A stretch of DNA of 32,085 nucleotides from Clostridium sp. CAG:590 (GCA_000431135.1 HF987896.1:6411-38495); one strand, 5' to 3'. Shown: positions 8,327 through 16,600, numbered from the stretch's first letter. Notes: generated from the letters alone by a model not told the origin. Numbers and translations: made by a program.

Positions 8327-9301
8327 ATGTGTACAGCAGCAACTTATCAGACAAAGGATTTCTACTTTGGAAGAACGTTGGATTATGAATTTTCCTATGG
8401 GGATGAAGTGACCATTATGCCGCGCAATTATGAGATTACATTTCGACATATGGGTGTGGTGAAGTCGCATTATGCAATGATTGGTATGGCATATGTGACA
8501 GACGATTATCCACTTTACTATGATGCAATCAACGAGAAGGGTGTCGGCATGGCAGGCCTTAATTTCGTGGGAAATGCAGCATATGCGGAAGTAGTGGGTA
8601 ATAAGGATAATGTTGCACAGTTTGAATTCATTCCATGGATCTTATCGCAATGCGCAAGTGTGCAGGAGGCAAGGGATTTACTTGCTAAGATGAATCTGGT
8701 GGGTACTCCTTATAATGAGCAATTGCCGGCAGCACAGCTTCATTGGATGATAGCAGATGCGAAGGAATGTATTGTAGTAGAGAGCATGGCAGATGGCATG
8801 CATATTCACGATAATCCGACGGGAGTGATGACGAATAATCCTCCGTTTGACATGCAGATGTTTCTGCTTAATCAGTATATGGGATTGTCGGAGAAGCAGC
8901 CGGAGAATCATTTTTCAAAAGAATTGCCATTACAGACTTATAGTAGAGGAATGGGAGCGTTGGGGCTTCCGGGTGATCTGTCTTCTACCTCCAGATTTGC
9001 GAAGGTTGCCTATACGAGAATGCATGCGGTATCGGAGGATTCGGAGAAGGCGAGTGTCAGCCAGTTTTTCCATATATTAGGTTCGGTTGATCAGCAGCGG
9101 GGTTGTTGCGAAGTCGGTGAAGGAAAATACGAGATTACAATCTATACGTCCTGCTGCAATGCAACAAAGGGAATCTATTATTATACGTCTTATGATAATC
9201 ACCAGATTACAGGAGTGGATATGCACAGAGAGAATCTGGATGGGACTGAGATTATAAGATACCCATTAAGGAAAGAGGAACAGATTGCCTGGGTGAACTA
9301 A
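8327..9301 (+). CDS. Choloylglycine hydrolase (bile salt hydrolase, Ntn family)
   Basis: This 324-residue Ntn-type amidase cleaves glycine or taurine from conjugated bile salts, or the amide of penicillin V. Removal of Met1 exposes the catalytic Cys2 (MCTAATY). The other family residues are all in place: R16 and D19 (FGRTLDYE), N79 (MAGLNF), N171 (TNNPPF) and R223 (GLPGDLSSTSRF). Length and start match the family, and AGGAGGT lies 7 bases before the ATG. There is no signal peptide, so it acts in the cytoplasm. The loop before GLPGD reads YSRGMGALGLPGD, in the region known to affect glycine versus taurine preference, but I would not call a substrate from it. Penicillin V acylase is the main alternative. 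A separately promoted SDR oxidoreductase follows. Confidence 0.9.
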   Translation: MCTAATYQTKDFYFGRTLDYEFSYGDEVTIMPRNYEITFRHMGVVKSHYAMIGMAYVTDDYPLYYDAINEKGVGMAGLNFVGNAAYAEVVGNKDNVAQFEFIPWILSQCASVQEARDLLAKMNLVGTPYNEQLPAAQLHWMIADAKECIVVESMADGMHIHDNPTGVMTNNPPFDMQMFLLNQYMGLSEKQPENHFSKELPLQTYSRGMGALGLPGDLSSTSRFAKVAYTRMHAVSEDSEKASVSQFFHILGSVDQQRGCCEVGEGKYEITIYTSCCNATKGIYYYTSYDNHQITGVDMHRENLDGTEIIRYPLRKEEQIAWVN

Positions 9302-9344
9302 TCATTATCCGTATGTCGTGCAATGGAAAATGATGAAAAATAAT

Positions 9345-9373
9345 TTGCCGAAATGATCAAATTCTGCTACTAT
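9345..9373 (+). promoter_or_regulatory. Promoter of the SDR gene
   Basis: TTGCCG at 9345-9350 and TACTAT at 9368-9373 are separated by exactly 17 bases, about 47 bases before the SDR start. This makes the SDR transcript separate from the bile salt hydrolase upstream. Confidence 0.65.
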
Positions 9374-9420
9374 TAAGGAGTACAGATAGTTCATAAAGCT
9401 ATTGGGAAAGGAGTAGGATT

Positions 9421-10221
9421 ATGGGATTTTTGAAAGGAAAGACAGCCATTATTACAGGTGGCGGAAGAGCAGTACTTAGTGATGGAAGCTGTGGCTCTAT
9501 TGGTTACGGAATCGCAACAGCATATGCAAAGGAGGGGGCGAATCTTGTTCTTACAGGGCGTAACGTACAGAAATTAACGGATGCAAAGGAAGAATTAGAG
9601 AGCAAATATGGAGTCAAAGTGCTCCCTGTGCAGGCAGATGTTAATGCAGGAGCCGATAATGAGGCAGTTGTGAATCATGTGGTAGAGGAAGCAATCAAGG
9701 AGTTTGGCAGAATTGATGTCCTGATCAATAATGCACAGGCATCTGCTTCCGGTGTGACATTGGCAGATCACACAACAGAGCAGTTTGATCTTGCAATCTA
9801 TTCCGGATTATATGCTGCATTTTACTATATGAAAGCATGTTATCCGCATTTGAAGGAGACAAAGGGAACGGTTATCAATTTTGCTTCCGGTGCAGGTTTG
9901 TTTGGCAACTTTGGTCAATGTGCATATGCGGCAGCCAAAGAGGGTATTCGTGGACTTACCAGAGTAGCGGCTACGGAGTGGGGCAAGGATGGTATTAATG
10001 TCAATGTTATTTGTCCGCTTGCATGGACTGCACAGCTTGAGAATTTTGAAAAGGCATATCCGGATGCATTTAAGGCAAATGTCAAGATGCCTCCAATGGG
10101 TCATTATGGAGATGTAGAGTTAGAGATCGGACGTCCTTGTGTACAGTTAGCATCCCCTGACTTCAAATATATGAGTGGTGAGACTATTACCCTTGAGGGT
10201 GGAATGGGTCAGAGACCATAA
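9421..10221 (+). CDS. SDR-family oxidoreductase with an expanded glycine motif
   Basis: This 266-residue NAD(P)-dependent dehydrogenase/reductase has a Rossmann fold. The catalytic Ser156 (NFASGAG), Tyr169 and Lys173 (YAAAK) keep the usual spacing, the structural NNA motif is present (INNAQAS), and the C-terminus GETITLEGGMG is typical. The cofactor-binding loop is odd: instead of TGxxxGIG it reads TGGG followed by RAVLSDGSCGSIGYGIA, about nine residues longer, with a FabI-like SIGYGIA ending. The substrate is unknown. Its place after a bile salt hydrolase makes a hydroxysteroid dehydrogenase role thinkable, but nothing in the sequence proves it. It has its own promoter (9345-9373) and the site AAAGGAG. 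The RpiR remnant and metNIQ follow closely and may be read from the same promoter. Confidence 0.85.
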   Translation: MGFLKGKTAIITGGGRAVLSDGSCGSIGYGIATAYAKEGANLVLTGRNVQKLTDAKEELESKYGVKVLPVQADVNAGADNEAVVNHVVEEAIKEFGRIDVLINNAQASASGVTLADHTTEQFDLAIYSGLYAAFYYMKACYPHLKETKGTVINFASGAGLFGNFGQCAYAAAKEGIRGLTRVAATEWGKDGINVNVICPLAWTAQLENFEKAYPDAFKANVKMPPMGHYGDVELEIGRPCVQLASPDFKYMSGETITLEGGMGQRP

Positions 10222-10247
10222 CTTGTCTTAGTACAGGGAGTTAAGAT

Positions 10248-10433
10248 ATGTTATTAATGAGAGAAATGCGACAGGTACAGGGGTTAACAGAGCGGGAACG
10301 TGATATATGTAATTATATATTAGAACATCCTGAACAGGTAGCAGTACTGTCATCAAGAGAACTTGGTCATGTGACATTTACCAGTGCGGCATCTATGCGA
10401 ATGGCTGGAGAGGAAGGAAGAGATATATGGTAG
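10248..10433 (+). pseudogene. Truncated RpiR/MurR-type regulator remnant
   Basis: The 61 codons code for the start of an RpiR-type winged helix: LTERERDICNYILEHPEQVAVLSSRELG and TFTSAAS match the first helices of the family. The recognition part (usually TVTRFCxKLG) and the whole C-terminal sugar-binding SIS domain are missing. The frame instead runs MRMAGEEGRDIW and stops, overlapping metN by 7 bases. GGGAG lies 8 bases before the ATG, so it may still be translated. The simplest reading is a deletion remnant at the head of metNIQ. It could instead now act as a translated leader that couples ribosomes into metN, since the metN binding site lies inside it. Confidence 0.55.
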
Positions 10434-11464
10434 AGATTGAAGTAAAGCATCTGTCTAAGACATTTGAACAAAAGGGAATTACGGTTCATGCGTTGCAGGA
10501 TATTAACTTAAATATTGAATTGGGTGATATCTACGGTATTATCGGGATGTCCGGTGCAGGTAAGAGCACACTGGTACGATGTCTGAATTACTTAGAGCGG
10601 CCAACAGAGGGCGAGGTTCTGATTGAGGGAAAAGACCTGGGAAGCCTGAATGAGAAGGAACTTCGGGAACAGAGAAGTGATATTGCGATGATCTTTCAGC
10701 ATTTTAATCTGTTGATGCAAAAGAGTGTATTGGATAACATCTGTTTCCCGTTGCAGATTCAGGGAGTGAAGAAGAAAGAGGCAAGAACAAAAGCGAGAGA
10801 GCTTCTGAAAACGGTTGGCTTGGAGGAAAAGGAGAAAGCGTATCCGGCACAGTTGTCCGGTGGACAGAAACAGAGGGTGGCAATTGCAAGGGCGTTGGCA
10901 GTCAATCCAAAGATCCTGCTTTGTGATGAGGCAACGAGTGCACTAGATCCGCAGACGACTGCATCGATATTAGCATTATTGAAGCAGATCAATGAGCAGT
11001 TCGGAATTACGATTGTGATTATTACACATCAGATGTCAGTGATCCGGGAAATCTGTAACCGGGTTGCAATCATTGAACGGGGTGCGTTGGTGGAAGATGG
11101 ATCTGTGACGGATATCTTTAATCATCCGAAATCAAAAGCAGCCAAGGAACTGATATTAAGGGATCGCCCGGATACGGAAGTAGACAGAAAACAGGATGCG
11201 CTAGTCGGGCAGTTAAAGAGTAACCGTAAGATACGGATTGTCTTTTCGGATAATTCCGCATTTGAACCGGTGATTGCCAATATGATTCTGAAATTTGAAA
11301 CTCCGGTGAATATTCTTCGTGCAGATACGAAGAATGTTGGCGGAGTTGCCAAGGGAGAAATGATATTAGGACTGCCGGAAGATAAGCATTTGCAGGTAGA
11401 TATAGAACAGTATCTGACGGATTGCGGATTAGAGATTGAGGAGGTGACAGGTGATGTGGAGTAG
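10427..11464 (+). CDS. metN: Methionine ABC transporter ATP-binding protein MetN
   Basis: This 345-residue ATPase drives the MetNIQ importer. Walker A reads GMSGAGKST, the Q-loop is IFQHFN, the ABC signature is LSGGQKQR, Walker B with the catalytic Glu is ILLCDEATSALDP, and the switch His is in ITHQM. Residues about 265-340 form the NIL (ACT-like) domain known in this family to bind methionine and inhibit transport (KIRIVFSDNSAFEPVIANM...GEMILGLP). The start at 10427 uses GAGAGGAAGG, which lies inside the RpiR remnant. It overlaps metI by about 11 bases. No S-box or T-box leader was seen upstream, so control of methionine uptake probably depends on the upstream promoter and on the NIL domain. 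Confidence 0.94.
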   Translation: MVEIEVKHLSKTFEQKGITVHALQDINLNIELGDIYGIIGMSGAGKSTLVRCLNYLERPTEGEVLIEGKDLGSLNEKELREQRSDIAMIFQHFNLLMQKSVLDNICFPLQIQGVKKKEARTKARELLKTVGLEEKEKAYPAQLSGGQKQRVAIARALAVNPKILLCDEATSALDPQTTASILALLKQINEQFGITIVIITHQMSVIREICNRVAIIERGALVEDGSVTDIFNHPKSKAAKELILRDRPDTEVDRKQDALVGQLKSNRKIRIVFSDNSAFEPVIANMILKFETPVNILRADTKNVGGVAKGEMILGLPEDKHLQVDIEQYLTDCGLEIEEVTGDVE

Positions 11465-12113
11465 TGAAGTTACAAATATGATCATAGTAGGAATCGGAGA
11501 GACACTTTACATGACACTGGTATCTACATTGCTTGGATATGTATTAGGGCTTCCGATGGGAATTGTATTAACCGTGACAGACCGGGATGGGATTCATCCA
11601 AATGCAGTGATATATAAGATATTAGATTTTATTGCTAATCTGGTAAGAAGTATTCCGTTCATTATCTTGTTGGTTGTATTGATTCCATTTACCAGATTTC
11701 TGGTAGGCAAGAGTTATGGACCGACAGCCATGATCGTATCGCTTGTGATCGCAGCGGCACCATACATTGCCAGAATGGTAGAATCTTCATTGAAAGAAGT
11801 GGATGCCGGAGTGATTGAGGCAGCAAGGTCAATGGGTGCTTCCGATTTTACCATTGTAATGAAAGTAATGTTAGTTGAGGCAAGAACTTCACTAATTGTG
11901 GGAGCAACCATCAGCTTAGGAACGATCTTAGGTTATTCTGCCATGGCAGGAACCGTTGGTGGTGGTGGACTTGGAGCCATTGCAATCCGTTATGGATATA
12001 CCAGATGGCAGACGGATATCATGATTGTAACGGTGCTATTATTGATCATTTTATTTCAGATCTTTCAGACAGTAGGAATGAAATTAGCAGATCATTTTGA
12101 TCGAAGAAAGTAA
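11454..12113 (+). CDS. metI: Methionine ABC transporter permease MetI
   Basis: This roughly 219-residue permease has five or six membrane segments and the EAA-type loop that docks to the ATPase (EAARSMGASDFTIVMKVMLVEA). The N-terminus (MIIVGIGETLYMTLVSTLLGYVLGLPMGI) is typical of MetI. ATG 11454 is chosen over GTG 11451 because GAGGAGGT ends 8 bases before the ATG. The start overlaps the end of metN, which implies translational coupling. The glycine-rich AGTVGGGGLGAIAIRYGY segment is also a family hallmark. Substrate assignment rests on MetN's NIL domain and on the MetQ that follows. Confidence 0.93.
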   Translation: MWSSEVTNMIIVGIGETLYMTLVSTLLGYVLGLPMGIVLTVTDRDGIHPNAVIYKILDFIANLVRSIPFIILLVVLIPFTRFLVGKSYGPTAMIVSLVIAAAPYIARMVESSLKEVDAGVIEAARSMGASDFTIVMKVMLVEARTSLIVGATISLGTILGYSAMAGTVGGGGLGAIAIRYGYTRWQTDIMIVTVLLLIILFQIFQTVGMKLADHFDRRK

Positions 12114-12203
12114 GTAAATGATAGTGATATGACAAGAGAGCAGGGGAAAGCAGAGAGGTTATATTACTTTCATATAAAAAATCAAAATCAGGAGGAAAGA
12201 ATT

Positions 12204-13094
12204 ATGAGAAAGAAAATTTTTGCAGGTATTTTAGTAAGTGTATTATCATTAGGAGTATTAACCGGATGCGGAAACAGTGCAGACGACAGCACAACCGCGG
12301 AAACGGTGCAGACGACACAGGAAACTTCTGAGAGTGGAGAGGATGCAAACGTAGAATCAAAGGGAACCATTACGGTAGCAGCATCCGCAACACCACACGC
12401 AGAGATTCTTGCAGCAGCAAAACCGATTCTTGCAAAAGAGGGATGGGATCTTGAAGTAACCGAGTATGATGATTATGTATTACCAAATGAAGTCGTAGAA
12501 GGTGGCGAGATTGATGCAAATTATTTCCAACATGTACCATATCTTGACAGCTTTAATGAAGAAAAAGGTACACATTTAGTACAGGTTGGTAAGATTCACT
12601 ATGAGCCGTTCGGTATCTATCCGGGAACAAAGAAGAGCTTAGATGATATTGCAGACGGTGATACGATTGCAGTACCAAATGATACTACAAACGAGGCAAG
12701 AGCGTTGTTGTTATTACAGGATAACGGAATCATTACGTTAAAGGATGGTGCTGGATTGGAAGCAACAGTGAATGATATTGCAGAGAATCCTCATAACATC
12801 AAGATTGAGGAGTTAGCAGCAGAACAGGTAGCCAGAGTTGCAGGAGAGGTTGCGTATGTGGTATTGAATGGTAACTATGCATTGCAGGCAGGTTTCTCTG
12901 TTGCAAAGGACTCTCTTGCTTATGAGAAGTCAGATTCGGAAGCAGCTAAAACCTATGTAAATGTTATCGTAGTAAAAGAAGGAAATGAAGATAACGAGGG
13001 TGTGAAAGCGTTAGTGGATGTATTAAAGTCAGATGAAATCAAAGATTTTATCAATAAGACTTACGATGGAGCGGTAATTCCGTTTGAAGAATAA
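12204..13094 (+). CDS. metQ: Methionine-binding lipoprotein MetQ (NlpA family)
   Basis: This 296-residue substrate-binding protein of the MetNIQ importer begins with a lipoprotein signal peptide, MRKKIFAGILVSVLSLG, ending in the lipobox LTGC with the lipid-modified Cys near residue 23. A Ser/Thr/Glu-rich linker follows. The mature domain has the NlpA pattern: VAASATPHAEIL, VVEGGEIDANYFQHVPYLDSF, DTIAVPNDTTNEARALLLLQDNGII and VAYVVLNGNYAL. The ATG at 12204 has a strong GGAGG 8 bases upstream; a longer in-frame start at 12129 would bury the signal peptide. It lies 90 bases after metI. D-methionine or related amino acids are possible additional ligands. Confidence 0.94.
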   Translation: MRKKIFAGILVSVLSLGVLTGCGNSADDSTTAETVQTTQETSESGEDANVESKGTITVAASATPHAEILAAAKPILAKEGWDLEVTEYDDYVLPNEVVEGGEIDANYFQHVPYLDSFNEEKGTHLVQVGKIHYEPFGIYPGTKKSLDDIADGDTIAVPNDTTNEARALLLLQDNGIITLKDGAGLEATVNDIAENPHNIKIEELAAEQVARVAGEVAYVVLNGNYALQAGFSVAKDSLAYEKSDSEAAKTYVNVIVVKEGNEDNEGVKALVDVLKSDEIKDFINKTYDGAVIPFEE

Positions 13095-13109
13095 TCAAAT
13101 ATTGTTTCG

Positions 13110-13190
13110 TATAATAAAATTCCTCATGCGGTTGACCATATGGGTAACGGTTGTGTGAACATAGCGGATGCCGCATTGGAGAAGATGGTA
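13110..13190 (+). ncRNA. Candidate structured RNA or 3' UTR between metQ and the glycerate kinase
   Basis: After the metQ stop, ATGCGG (13126-13131) pairs with CCGCAT (13171-13176). Two short hairpins can form inside it, one around CC-ATAT-GG and one around GTT-gtgtg-AAC, giving a three-way junction. A strong terminator follows at 13195-13232. It does not match a riboswitch class that I can name. It may be only the 3' end of the metNIQ transcript. Confidence 0.3.
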
Positions 13191-13194
13191 TAAC

Positions 13195-13236
13195 ATACCC
13201 CTAATGTAGATGGATTGCTGCGTTAGGGGTATTGTT
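13195..13236 (+). terminator. Terminator after metNIQ
   Basis: ATACCCCTAATG (13195-13206) pairs with CGTTAGGGGTAT (13221-13232) around a 14-base loop. The T-run after it is weak (TGTTATG). Position and stem strength support termination of the metNIQ transcript. Confidence 0.65.
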
Positions 13237-13289
13237 ATGCTTGGAGGACAGGAGATTATAATAGTTGAAGAAATGGCAGCATGAAAGTG

Positions 13290-13313
13290 GTGCTATCCAG
13301 GAAAAGATAGCAC
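13290..13313 (+). promoter_or_regulatory. Hairpin upstream of the glycerate kinase
   Basis: GTGCTATC (13290-13297) and GATAGCAC (13306-13313) form a perfect 8-bp inverted repeat with an 8-base loop, about 100 bases before the kinase start. An AT-rich -10-like TAAAAT follows nearby. It could be an operator or a leader hairpin; nothing decides between the two. Confidence 0.3.
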
Positions 13314-13409
13314 ATTACGGGAGGGTATGATAAAATAGAAACGTACATAAAAGGAATAATATTATGTCAGAAAACAATTTATTAAGCATAAAAAGAGGAA
13401 GAATTTAAC

Positions 13410-15125
13410 ATGAAAAAAATTGTTGTAGCAGTGGATTCTTTTAAGGGGAGCATGACTTCTCTTGAAGCGGGCAATGCAGTGAGAGCAGGTATACATAAGA
13501 TACATTCAGATTGGAAGGTAGAGGTCTATCCGGTTGCGGATGGCGGAGAGGGAACCGTGGAGGCATTGACGTATCAGAAGAACGTAACGGAGCGTACCTG
13601 TATGGTGACAGGACCGTTAGGAGAACGGATGGAAGCCTCTTATATATGGTATGATGGGGAGAGTGGACAAACGGCGGTGATTGAGATGGCAGCGGCAGCG
13701 GGACTTCCGCTTGTGCCGGACGAAAGACGCAATCCTATGCATACAACAACATATGGAGTTGGAGAATTGATTCGGGATGCGATCAGGCAGGGATGCAGAA
13801 GATTCATTATTGGGATAGGAGGAAGTGCAACGAATGATGCGGGTATTGGTATGTTACAGGCATTGGGATATCATTTCTACGATCAGGCGGGAAATGAGGT
13901 CGCTTATGGTGCAGAAGGGTTATCGAAGGTTGCGGATATCGGATTTGAGAATGTGATGTTACAACTTTCTCAATGCACATTTCAGATTGCGTGTGATGTG
14001 GACAATCCGTTGGTTGGGGAAATAGGATGTAGTGTTGTATATGGTCCGCAAAAGGGAGCGGATGCAGATATGGTAGATACGATGGATGCAGCTATGAAGC
14101 GGTTTGCTGATCTGGTGGAGCATATTGCGATGTGTGATATGGGATCAATCCGTCCAAACGGAACACGAAATACGCCAGGTGTGGGGGCAGCAGGAGGATT
14201 AGGATATGCATTTTTAATGTTTTTAAATGCCGGCTTACGACCGGGAATTGATATTGTGTTGGAGGAGAGTGGATTAGAGCAGGCAATTGTGAAGGCAGAT
14301 ATTGTAATTACGGGAGAAGGACGCTTAGATGGCCAGACTTTGATGGGAAAGACCCCTGCAGGAGTTGCACAGCTTGCTAAGAAATACGGAAAACAAGTGA
14401 TTGCAGTTGCAGGCTGTTTTGGAGAAGGTGTAGAACAGTGTAGACGGAGTGGTCAGTTTGATGCCTGCTATGCAGTGAATGATATATTGACGGAACAAGA
14501 GAAAAAGCATGCGATGGAAAAGAAGTTTGCGGTTGCAAATCTACAGCGATTGATCACTCAATGTCTGGATGAAAAGAAAGTAGCCGTATTATTTCCGGGA
14601 ATCGGATATCACACAGATAAGCCATTATTATATTATAGTAAGAAACTTGCCAGAGAACGGGGATATGAGATTATAGAGATCAAGTATGGGGAATTGCCAT
14701 CCGGAGTGAAAGGTGATCCGGACAAGATGATAGAGGCGTTTCGCAAAGCATTACAATATGCAACGGAACAATTAACGGCAGTTGAATTTAATACATATAA
14801 TGAAGTTTTGTTTATTTCCAAAAGCGTGGGAACTGCGGTCGCGGCTGCTTATGCGAAGCAATATAACATAAATGCAAGACAGATATATTATACACTGGTT
14901 GCAGAATCCTTTGATGCAATCGGACAAGAGGGGATTGTATTTCATGGAACCGCTGATCCGTGGGCGGAGACGGATAAGATTCAGGCAGAATGTGAGAAAA
15001 GGGGATTGTCCCTGTATCTGACGAAGAATGCGAATCATTCTATGGAAACGGGAAATGTAGAGAAAGATCTGGAAATCATGAAAGATATAATGGAGAAGAC
15101 GGCGGCATATATGGATTATCTGTAA
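13410..15125 (+). CDS. Glycerate kinase fused to an alpha/beta-hydrolase-like domain
   Basis: One uninterrupted 571-residue frame carries two domains. Residues 1 to about 378 are a type-I glycerate kinase, which phosphorylates D-glycerate for entry into glycolysis: VAVDSFKGSMTS, VADGGEGTVEAL, GIGGSATNDAGIGMLQALG and TGEGRLDGQTLMGKTP are family motifs, and the length fits a whole kinase. Residues about 385-571 resemble a small alpha/beta hydrolase: a first strand VAVLFPGIGYHTDK, a nucleophile elbow ISKSVGT (S472, with Ser in place of the usual first Gly), an acid in FHGTADPWAE (D516) and a His in NANHSME (H543). The hydrolase target is unknown; removal of an acyl or ester group to release glycerate would be a guess. 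GAGGAAG precedes the ATG. It seems to be a monocistronic gene. Confidence 0.85.
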   Translation: MKKIVVAVDSFKGSMTSLEAGNAVRAGIHKIHSDWKVEVYPVADGGEGTVEALTYQKNVTERTCMVTGPLGERMEASYIWYDGESGQTAVIEMAAAAGLPLVPDERRNPMHTTTYGVGELIRDAIRQGCRRFIIGIGGSATNDAGIGMLQALGYHFYDQAGNEVAYGAEGLSKVADIGFENVMLQLSQCTFQIACDVDNPLVGEIGCSVVYGPQKGADADMVDTMDAAMKRFADLVEHIAMCDMGSIRPNGTRNTPGVGAAGGLGYAFLMFLNAGLRPGIDIVLEESGLEQAIVKADIVITGEGRLDGQTLMGKTPAGVAQLAKKYGKQVIAVAGCFGEGVEQCRRSGQFDACYAVNDILTEQEKKHAMEKKFAVANLQRLITQCLDEKKVAVLFPGIGYHTDKPLLYYSKKLARERGYEIIEIKYGELPSGVKGDPDKMIEAFRKALQYATEQLTAVEFNTYNEVLFISKSVGTAVAAAYAKQYNINARQIYYTLVAESFDAIGQEGIVFHGTADPWAETDKIQAECEKRGLSLYLTKNANHSMETGNVEKDLEIMKDIMEKTAAYMDYL

Positions 15126-15131
15126 AATCTA

Positions 15132-15160
15132 TTGCTTTTTAGAGGTAAATATAATAGAAT
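15132..15160 (+). promoter_or_regulatory. Promoter of the cda operon
   Basis: TTGCTT (15132-15137) and TAGAAT (15155-15160) stand 17 bases apart. They are flanked by a 13-nt inverted repeat with one mismatch, at 15129-15141 and 15177-15189 (CTATTG ... CAATAG at the outer ends). The repeat may serve as a terminator for the upstream gene or as an operator. Confidence 0.5.
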
Positions 15161-15227
15161 ATTTTGAGGTAGGTTTTAAAAAACAATAGGGAAAGAGTTG
15201 TTTGTGTAAAAGATTGGGAGGCTGACA

Positions 15228-15668
15228 ATGGTTCGGGAAGAAAATGTCAAGTTAATGAGTCAGATTGCAATTTATGAGAAACACGATGGCAAGACAGAAA
15301 TACCGATGCATTGTTTTTACAAGTCGGATTATGTGCGGTTAAATGCATTGAAGGCAGTTGTTTATGCCTCTATTGTATTTATTTTGATTGCGGGATTGAC
15401 GGTTTTGTATCGCCTTGATGATATATTGAAGAATATATTCAAATATGATTATAAAAAACTCATCATAGGGATCTTGATTCTTTATGGAATTTGGATCTTT
15501 GTATATTGGTTGATCGCACGTATTATATATGCAAAGAAATATGAGAATGGCAGATCGAATATAATTATATATAATCATAATTTAAAGAAATTACAGGAAG
15601 AAGCAGAAAAAGAGGTTATGAAGGCGAAAGGAGGAGTGGTAGTTGATGACGACTTTATTGACTTTTAG
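15228..15668 (+). CDS. Unrecognised two-segment membrane protein at the head of the cda operon
   Basis: This 146-residue protein has a polar N-terminus (about 1-40), two hydrophobic segments (about 41-62 and 78-100, IIGILILYGIWIFVYWLIARIIY), then a basic and acidic cytoplasmic tail ending in VVVDDDFIDF. I do not recognise a family. GGGAGGCTGAC lies before the ATG. Its last 23 to 26 bases overlap the next membrane gene, and cdaA and cdaR follow with similarly tight spacing, so the four genes look like one translationally coupled operon. A role in c-di-AMP control or cell envelope homeostasis is an inference from that neighbourhood. Confidence 0.75.
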   Translation: MVREENVKLMSQIAIYEKHDGKTEIPMHCFYKSDYVRLNALKAVVYASIVFILIAGLTVLYRLDDILKNIFKYDYKKLIIGILILYGIWIFVYWLIARIIYAKKYENGRSNIIIYNHNLKKLQEEAEKEVMKAKGGVVVDDDFIDF

Positions 15669-16584
15669 AGATAATATCAAGGCTTTTGTAAGCCGTTATG
15701 ACTATATCTTTACTCCAATCGGGAAGGGGATTCTTGCGTTTATTATATTTTATTCCCTGAATTCGCAACTAGGATATCTGTCCGTATTAGGCAAACCATT
15801 TTTGCTATTACTGATTGCTGTTGTATGTGCATTTTTGCCATTGGAGATTATTGCAGGAATATCTGCCATTTTCATCGTATTGCATTCGTTTAAGGTTACG
15901 ATGGATGTTGCGTTGTTAAGCTTTGCAGTTATCATGATCTTTTATTGTGGATATATGCGTTTTTTGCCGAAGACAGGAATCATTGCATTATTGATTCCGA
16001 TCTTTTATGCGTGTCATCTGATATATGCGGTTCCGATTGTGATCGGATTTTTGATCGGACCGGCAGCGATTGTGCCGGCGGCATTTGGCATATTGTTGTA
16101 TTATTATAGTGGGGCAGTTGCGGATCTTGTGAAAGTATTAGCAGCGACAACGGAAGAAGATGAAGCGGTTCAGGGGTTTCAGTATGTATTGACAGAACTG
16201 ATTCAGAATAAAGAGATGATCTTAACAATTGGTATATTTGCAGTTGTGATCCTTGTGGCATATCTGATCTATCGTTCATCGTTTGAACATGCATGGATGG
16301 TATCATTTTTGGTGGCAGGATTTTTGAATATTGTGTTATTTTTGATTGGAAGTGTTACACTATCAATAGAAGTATCGATCGGATCTATTTTGATTGAAAG
16401 TGTTGTGGGCGTATTGATTGCAGCATTGCTTCAGTTCTGGAAGGGAATTGTGGATTATCAGAGAACCGAGATCCTGCAGTTCGAAGATGACGATTATTAC
16501 TATTATGTAAAGGCGGTTCCGAAGTTGTCGGTTGCGGAATCGAATAAGAATGTGAAACATATTAATTCCAAAACTCATAATTAG
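15646..16584 (+). CDS. Unrecognised polytopic membrane protein upstream of cdaA
   Basis: This roughly 312-residue protein has about eight hydrophobic segments (near 25-45, 50-70, 75-95, 100-150, 185-205, 215-235 and 240-262 among others) and a hydrophilic C-terminal tail with an acidic patch and a Tyr run (FEDDDYYYYVKAVPK). A soluble loop of about 30 residues (LAATTEEDEAVQGFQYVLTE) sits mid-protein. I do not recognise the family. The start is ambiguous: TTG 15643 lies 8 bases and ATG 15646 lies 11 bases after AGGAGG, and the ATG is taken here. It overlaps the gene before it and ends 16 bases before cdaA, so it is probably co-expressed with the diadenylate cyclase. Confidence 0.75.
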   Translation: MTTLLTFRDNIKAFVSRYDYIFTPIGKGILAFIIFYSLNSQLGYLSVLGKPFLLLLIAVVCAFLPLEIIAGISAIFIVLHSFKVTMDVALLSFAVIMIFYCGYMRFLPKTGIIALLIPIFYACHLIYAVPIVIGFLIGPAAIVPAAFGILLYYYSGAVADLVKVLAATTEEDEAVQGFQYVLTELIQNKEMILTIGIFAVVILVAYLIYRSSFEHAWMVSFLVAGFLNIVLFLIGSVTLSIEVSIGSILIESVVGVLIAALLQFWKGIVDYQRTEILQFEDDDYYYYVKAVPKLSVAESNKNVKHINSKTHN

Positions 16585-16600
16585 ATGGAGATGGTAACTG

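Noticed and set aside
10222..10426. S-box (SAM) riboswitch or T-box before metNIQ
   Set aside because: The gap after the SDR is only 26 bases and is followed by the RpiR remnant; no terminator or conserved leader motif is visible.
13364..13408. 14-codon leader peptide before the glycerate kinase
   Set aside because: An ATG with an AAAGGAAT site opens a 14-codon frame ending 1 base before the kinase start, but it has no telling composition or attenuator, so chance is as likely.
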